Assembly: GCA_002171315.2 (NCBI GenBank) | Contig: NHFS02000058.1 | Location: 7,684 to 24,793, forward strand | Direction of reading: 5' to 3' | Source of the DNA: Euryarchaeota archaeon TMED117 | GTDB taxonomy: Archaea; Thermoplasmatota; Poseidoniia; Poseidoniales; Poseidoniaceae | DNA length: 17,110 bases | Shown here: positions 13,411 to 17,110 of the stretch, piece by piece | How positions within the stretch are numbered: the stretch's first letter is position 1 | Layout of the letters: the number at the start of each line of letters is the position of its first letter | Notes under the pieces: generated by a model | What the model saw: the letters and a program-made list of their open reading frames with translations, nothing else | The model's database searches: none | What the model was told of the DNA's origin: nothing | Position numbers and translations under genes: made by a program

Positions 13411-15171
13411 ATGGGGAGAGACTTCGGTACCGCCTTGGGCTTTGTTTGCTTGATGCTAATGGCGCCTTTATCGGGCTGTTTTGGTGAAGGAGAGATAGAG
13501 ACTCTTTCCTCAGAGTCGCTTGATGTGGCCCCTACAGTATGGACTGGCGGTCTTTTTCAGACTGTTAGTTTCGAAGCAAATGGCGACCTTGCTGTTTTTA
13601 TTCCGTATTTGATAAAGGATTCTGCGACCGGTTTTGTCTCTAATTCCACCGTATTGAATATTGAGGATGGGGATGTTGTTGAGTTATCTGTTCTAGCGCC
13701 GCCAAGAACCAATCGAGGTGTGTTGTTAATTGCCGAGTATGGAACGACCCTTTGGCCTCTACGGGAAACAAGTGAATCTTGGGGGACTTGGGTCGATCGA
13801 AGCGGATATTTGGATTCTCTTGGAGTAGCTGTTCGATACATGCCATCTGACAATGCTTCCTCATTCTCGTATGAAATGCATACTGGCATCGATGTTTTAC
13901 CGTATGAATTTGCAATTCTACGCGAGCAGATGCCGGCGTACTCTGAGGCAGATGGGGGTCGTCATTCGACAGGTGTGGTCGATGGGAGAACGACGTACAA
14001 TTATTTGTCTTCCTTATCTGATGAAACCACCGATCCTACTGATTTGATCGATGGGGCTGTTGGGTACCTTGATCGTTGGGCGGGACAGGGTAATGCTGCG
14101 TATGAAGACGCTGCACTACACTTGATTCAAACACTCGAAAATTTCGGCCTCGAAGTTATCACGCAGAGATTCGTATATGATTCATTGATGACGGGTTCTC
14201 AAAATCCCGAAGCATACAATATCTGTGGATATCGATTCGGGGAAGTTAATCCGGATAAATGGATGGTGTTTGGGGCGCATTTTGACATCGCCCCACCAGT
14301 CAATGGAGGTATGTTAGATCCGCATATCTTCGGAAGAACATACGGTACACGTGTCGGCGCATATGACAATACGGCAGGTACGAGCATGGTTCTAACCGTT
14401 GCAGAAGCTATGGCAGGGTACAATACTCGTAACACAATGGTGTTTTGTCTCTGGTCTGGTGAAGAAGGTGGAAAGCGCGGCAGTGATTTCTGGACGGATG
14501 AATGGGTAAAGGAAGAGAATCCAAATGTGGAAGTAACAAATTACGTTAATCTTGACATGGCTGGTGTAAATTGGCCTGGTGGTGGCGGCGCTCCTTGTGG
14601 AAATGGACATGGTGGCGGCGACGGGGATTGTGACCCTCAGCCTGAAATCGATCCTGATGGATATCCCAAAGATGAGGAAGTTTGGCCTATGCGAGTTTAC
14701 ATTGGACCGAGTTTAGATCATGATGTTATGAATCAACCAGGCATGGTGAATCTCGCTATGTGGATCGGTTCAGATGCCATAGGTGTTGAAGAACAAATGG
14801 CGCCTCTTCTTGGAACAGGATATGATGCAGAAACATGGAAGGTGGATGATTGGATGGCAAAAGACCGTCCAGAGATTATTGTCTATGAAGATACAACTGC
14901 TCGTTCAGACCATGCAACCTTCCAAGATAATCTCGGCACCGTTACCATGGGTTTTGGCGGTCTTGTTGATGGATATTGGTGCTACCACCAAACGTGCGAT
15001 ACAATGGATGAAATGGAAGATTGGATGGATACCACTGGCAAGGGATATGGGGATGAACAGAGTGGAAGGAGCAATCTTGTTGACGCCCTTGATACAATTA
15101 CTTGGTGGGCCACATACTCTTTCTTCCATCTTGATGAGGCTCCGATTGTCAATGCGTATAACCAAGAATAA
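13411..15171 (+). CDS. Secreted M28-family zinc metallopeptidase lipoprotein
   Basis: A predicted extracellular aminopeptidase-type enzyme anchored as a lipoprotein. The signal (residues 5-23, ending in lipobox LSGC, Cys23) is followed by a beta-rich N-terminal region (about 40-165) of unknown role and then the M28 domain. The domain's co-catalytic zinc site is complete: His290 and Asp292 in GAHFD, bridging Asp319 in AYDNTAG, Glu351/Glu352 in SGEEGG, Asp382 in VNLDMAG and His526 in YHQTCDT. RSDHATF (498-504) is the usual substrate-side loop. A Gly-rich insert at about 389-411 carries two cysteines (396, 407) likely to form a disulfide. At 586 residues it is longer than minimal M28 enzymes because of the N-terminal region. 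It probably digests external peptides for uptake. ATG 13411 gives the correct signal peptide. It has its own gap upstream. Confidence 0.93.
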   Translation: MGRDFGTALGFVCLMLMAPLSGCFGEGEIETLSSESLDVAPTVWTGGLFQTVSFEANGDLAVFIPYLIKDSATGFVSNSTVLNIEDGDVVELSVLAPPRTNRGVLLIAEYGTTLWPLRETSESWGTWVDRSGYLDSLGVAVRYMPSDNASSFSYEMHTGIDVLPYEFAILREQMPAYSEADGGRHSTGVVDGRTTYNYLSSLSDETTDPTDLIDGAVGYLDRWAGQGNAAYEDAALHLIQTLENFGLEVITQRFVYDSLMTGSQNPEAYNICGYRFGEVNPDKWMVFGAHFDIAPPVNGGMLDPHIFGRTYGTRVGAYDNTAGTSMVLTVAEAMAGYNTRNTMVFCLWSGEEGGKRGSDFWTDEWVKEENPNVEVTNYVNLDMAGVNWPGGGGAPCGNGHGGGDGDCDPQPEIDPDGYPKDEEVWPMRVYIGPSLDHDVMNQPGMVNLAMWIGSDAIGVEEQMAPLLGTGYDAETWKVDDWMAKDRPEIIVYEDTTARSDHATFQDNLGTVTMGFGGLVDGYWCYHQTCDTMDEMEDWMDTTGKGYGDEQSGRSNLVDALDTITWWATYSFFHLDEAPIVNAYNQE

Positions 15172-15177
15172 TGAAAA

Positions 15178-15195
15178 ATCCTTTTGTTAAAGGAT
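15178..15195 (+). terminator. Intergenic hairpin after the M28 peptidase
   Basis: ATCCTTT pairs perfectly with AAAGGAT around a 4-base TGTT loop, starting seven bases after the peptidase stop. It overlaps the start of the TATA-like element of the next gene, so termination and re-initiation may be combined here. Confidence 0.35.
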
Positions 15196-15207
15196 ATATG
15201 TTATATG
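15193..15207 (+). promoter_or_regulatory. TATA-like element and SD before the acidic-tail gene
   Basis: GATATATGTTATATG lies 22-36 bases before ATG 15229, suited to a TATA box for a leaderless or very short leader. GAGGAG at 15218-15223 is five bases before the same ATG and supports it over TTG 15184 and ATG 15205. Confidence 0.45.
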
Positions 15208-15228
15208 CAAATATCGCGAGGAGCCCCT

Positions 15229-15792
15229 ATGGAAGATGCTCAAACACCCCTCCTACGTTGGGTCAAATCGAATGCTTCGACGGCAAATTTGCTGTCAATT
15301 GTATTGCTCTTATTCGCTGCATGGGCTGCTGTTGAAATCGTTTCAAATGTAAATGGATCTGATATACCACCGACTACTGGCGTACTATCAAATGAAGATG
15401 ACCCTGATGGCCAGCGTATCAATAATGGCGCCATCGTTGGTTTGGGAGCTGTTGCTGGAACAACTGGGCTTATTCTCCAACTGATTATTACAAAGGATTC
15501 TCCTGAAGAAAGCGTTGTCGCAGAACCTGTAGAAGATGAGGATATTGACGGTGTTGTTGAGGATTCGATGGAAGAAAGCCAAGATGAAGACTCAGAAGAT
15601 GAAGTTTCTGACGAGGAAATTGTTATCGAAGAAGTCGTTGCTGAAGAAGAAATCCACGAAGAAGAAGTCTCTGAAGAAGAGGAGAGTCTTGAAGAGGAGG
15701 AGAGTACCCCTGAGGAACAAGGCGAGGAAGAATCGGAAGATGAAGCCCCTGCCGAAGAAAATAAAACTCCGATTAAAAAGAGGAAATTTTGA
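15229..15792 (+). CDS. Two-TM protein with extremely acidic C-terminal tail
   Basis: A 187-residue protein of unknown family. A short N-terminus (MEDAQTPLLRWVKSNAS) leads to membrane helix 1 (about 19-38), a polar loop with NGSDIPPTTG and EDDPDG, and helix 2 (about 68-88, GAIVGLGAVAGTTGLILQLII). The last ~100 residues are almost all Glu, Asp, Ser and Val, ending in a short basic patch (KKRKF). Helix orientation suggests both ends lie in the cytoplasm. The tail could bind cations or a basic partner such as a DNA- or RNA-binding protein. ATG 15229 was chosen for the GAGGAG and TATA-like spacing; a longer version from TTG 15184 would add 15 residues. Its stop overlaps the SD of the next gene, so the two are co-transcribed and probably coupled. 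Confidence 0.78.
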   Translation: MEDAQTPLLRWVKSNASTANLLSIVLLLFAAWAAVEIVSNVNGSDIPPTTGVLSNEDDPDGQRINNGAIVGLGAVAGTTGLILQLIITKDSPEESVVAEPVEDEDIDGVVEDSMEESQDEDSEDEVSDEEIVIEEVVAEEEIHEEEVSEEEESLEEEESTPEEQGEEESEDEAPAEENKTPIKKRKF

Positions 15793-15796
15793 GGTG
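15791..15796 (+). promoter_or_regulatory. Shine-Dalgarno site overlapping a stop codon
   Basis: GAGGTG, seven bases before ATG 15804, is the best SD in the window. Its first two bases are part of the TGA that ends the acidic-tail gene, linking the translation of the two genes. Confidence 0.7.
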
Positions 15797-15803
15797 AAAA
15801 AAA

Positions 15804-17110
15804 ATGTGGGAACATCGAGCAGTATCGCATAAACAATTCAAAGAAAGTGGTAGAATTACACCTACCGAAACTTATGTCCAGTTGATGGATAAAGTTGAAG
15901 ACGCCGTGAAAGAGGCTCAAAAAATGCCTTTCGATCATGAAGAATTCCTAAAGTACATTCCACAACATGGTCCTTGGGAACCAATTCATGCCACCGATGA
16001 CACGAAGGCCGACCCACGTACAAGGTACATTGGCCCTGGACGTCCCAAACTTCTCAACACAAACCTAATCCTCGGATCTACGTGGATTGAATCTGAACGG
16101 TTCAAGTTCGAACGCCGTATCGAAACACTTTCTGATTTCCTAAAGCAAAAGACTGTTGTTAACGCAAACATGTGGACACCGAAGCAGTTAGTTACTACAC
16201 AAACATTCTTTTTCTGTTCAACTGGTGATGAAGAGCGCCTTGGTGGTTCTCTCCTTACTGGTGAAACTGTTGGGGCTAACCATCCATTCCTTGGTGGCGG
16301 CGAAGAAGGTCTTGCAGAATGGGAGCCTGTTCTTTGGGGACTTGGGCATCGTGGTGTCGTTCCTGATTCAGATCCACAAGACAAAGTCTACTATCCTTCA
16401 TTGATGCACCGTGGTGTTGCTTTCAACAACAGACTTGGATGGATTCGATATTCTCCTGCTGGATTTGGAAAAGATGCAAGCGGATACCTCATGACAAAGC
16501 CAACAACATGGATTCACCCTGCTGTTGATGGAAACAGAGATACTGCAACTTCATTCAACCTCCTTGTTAACCTCCCTGACAGAAGAATTTCATTCGGAGA
16601 AGAAGGAATTACTGACGTCTTTATGACAACTGGTAAGACATCTCTCTACACAATGATGGGAATGATGAGTTCCTCTACTGTTCGACAGATGTTCGGAGCA
16701 GGTTCTGAAATGGTTCCTCTTGAATTCCACTGCATTGAGCCTGGACTTGATGAGTGGATTAAGAACGCAAGTGATGAAGACAAGTATGCTCGACTGTTCG
16801 AAGTTACTGCTTGTCTCGGATACATGCTTACCGATCCTAAGGTTGGTTCCCTTGGCGGTGCTGCAAAGCGACGCCGTCTCCTCATGTATCCTCATGACCA
16901 AGGAAACCTCTTGACTTGCGTTAATGCAAGCCAGGTTGCGGACCACGCATTGAAATCGAATTATGCTGCTACGGTCTTTACAAAACTTGACCAGGCTGAC
17001 TTCATGAACAGAGTTGCTCGCCGATACAAAGCATACGCTGACTTGGTTACCGCAAGCGACTTTGCTAAGGGTGCTCGTTGGATCAGTCAAGCAATGATTG
17101 GGGGTGACAA
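15804..17110 (+). CDS. Long unrecognised protein, C-terminus beyond window (435+ aa)
   Basis: A reading frame opens at ATG 15804 and stays open to the window end, 435 full codons. The protein starts MWEHRAVSHKQF and has no signal peptide or obvious membrane helix. It is rich in Gly, Met, aromatic and charged residues. Notable segments are HGPWEPIHATDDTKADPRTRYIGPGRPK, FFCSTGDEERLGGSLL, GANHPFLGGGEEG, GWIRYSPAGFGKDASGYL, WIHPAVDGNRDTATSF, SLYTMMGMM, PLEFHCIEPGLDEW, GGAAKRRRLLMYPHDQGN and ARRYKAYADLVTASDFAKGARW. None matches an enzyme motif I know. An in-frame TGA just upstream and a perfect GAGGTG fix the start. Codons often end in C or T (CTC, AAC, GGT), as in the dnaG gene, which hints at strong expression. 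It follows the acidic-tail membrane gene by 11 bases. A structural or assembly role is only a guess. Confidence 0.85.
   Translation, partial: MWEHRAVSHKQFKESGRITPTETYVQLMDKVEDAVKEAQKMPFDHEEFLKYIPQHGPWEPIHATDDTKADPRTRYIGPGRPKLLNTNLILGSTWIESERFKFERRIETLSDFLKQKTVVNANMWTPKQLVTTQTFFFCSTGDEERLGGSLLTGETVGANHPFLGGGEEGLAEWEPVLWGLGHRGVVPDSDPQDKVYYPSLMHRGVAFNNRLGWIRYSPAGFGKDASGYLMTKPTTWIHPAVDGNRDTATSFNLLVNLPDRRISFGEEGITDVFMTTGKTSLYTMMGMMSSSTVRQMFGAGSEMVPLEFHCIEPGLDEWIKNASDEDKYARLFEVTACLGYMLTDPKVGSLGGAAKRRRLLMYPHDQGNLLTCVNASQVADHALKSNYAATVFTKLDQADFMNRVARRYKAYADLVTASDFAKGARWISQAMIGGD

Noticed and set aside
15240..15938. Leftward 232-codon Ser-rich open frame
   Set aside because: It is the antisense of the Glu/Asp-rich tail of the acidic membrane protein: GAA/GAG repeats read as TTC/CTC/TCT on the other strand. 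The rightward frame has SD, TATA-like element and membrane helices.
16590..17090. Leftward 166-codon open frame
   Set aside because: It is fully inside the long rightward gene starting at 15804, with no promoter or SD and a composition unlike a protein.
1..17110. CRISPR arrays, insertion sequences, integrases or att sites
   Set aside because: No regularly spaced repeats, terminal inverted repeats, transposase motifs or integrase motifs were seen on reading both strands.

Overview
The window looks like chromosomal DNA of a planktonic euryarchaeon. Marine Group II/III (Poseidoniia-type) is my best guess. The firmest evidence is an archaeal-type DnaG primase, which begins MKYLI and carries a TOPRIM core. 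Further support comes from AT-rich TATA-like elements about 25 bases before several start codons, SD sites of the GAGGTG type, a secreted M28 peptidase with an archaeal-style lipobox (LSGC), and many acidic, lineage-specific coiled-coil or membrane proteins. By eye the base composition is AT-leaning. I saw no rRNA, tRNA, CRISPR array, insertion sequence or integrase.

Layout, left to right. Positions 1-155 hold the start of a leftward gene that runs off the edge. It is divergent from purN (214-903), which meets and overlaps by 47 bases a leftward four-gene cluster (857-2717): TerB-like protein, helical/HEAT-like protein, 69-residue helical protein and MobA-like nucleotidyltransferase. The cluster's gene junctions are TGATG, a 24-base gap and GTGA, which suggests one translationally coupled operon. 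Next come a leftward SAM methyltransferase (2857-3606) and a short leftward ORF in front of it that looks like the tail of a lost gene.

The rightward block starts at 3834 with a two-TM membrane protein. It continues with dnaG (4625-5815) and a two-TM protein with a proline-rich repeat tail (5855-7045). That tail ends exactly against the stop codon of a convergent 871-residue coiled-coil repeat protein (7046-9661). A divergent intergenic region then leads to a membrane-anchored TPR protein (9832-12111), a peroxiredoxin-like thioredoxin-fold protein (12154-12693) and a VOC/glyoxalase-fold protein with an N-terminal four-cysteine knuckle (12698-13198). After these come the M28 lipoprotein peptidase (13411-15171), a two-TM protein with a very acidic tail (15229-15792), and a long unrecognised protein (15804 onward) that is open for 435 codons to the window end.

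Functionally this is a mix of housekeeping genes (purine synthesis, priming/RNA exosome, redox) and lineage-specific envelope or scaffold proteins. No complete defence or biosynthetic system can be claimed. The most worthwhile leads are the unrecognised protein at the right edge and its acidic membrane partner, the repeat-built 871-residue protein, the four-cysteine/VOC fusion, the likely non-AUG start of dnaG, and a recurring short hairpin just after several stop codons.
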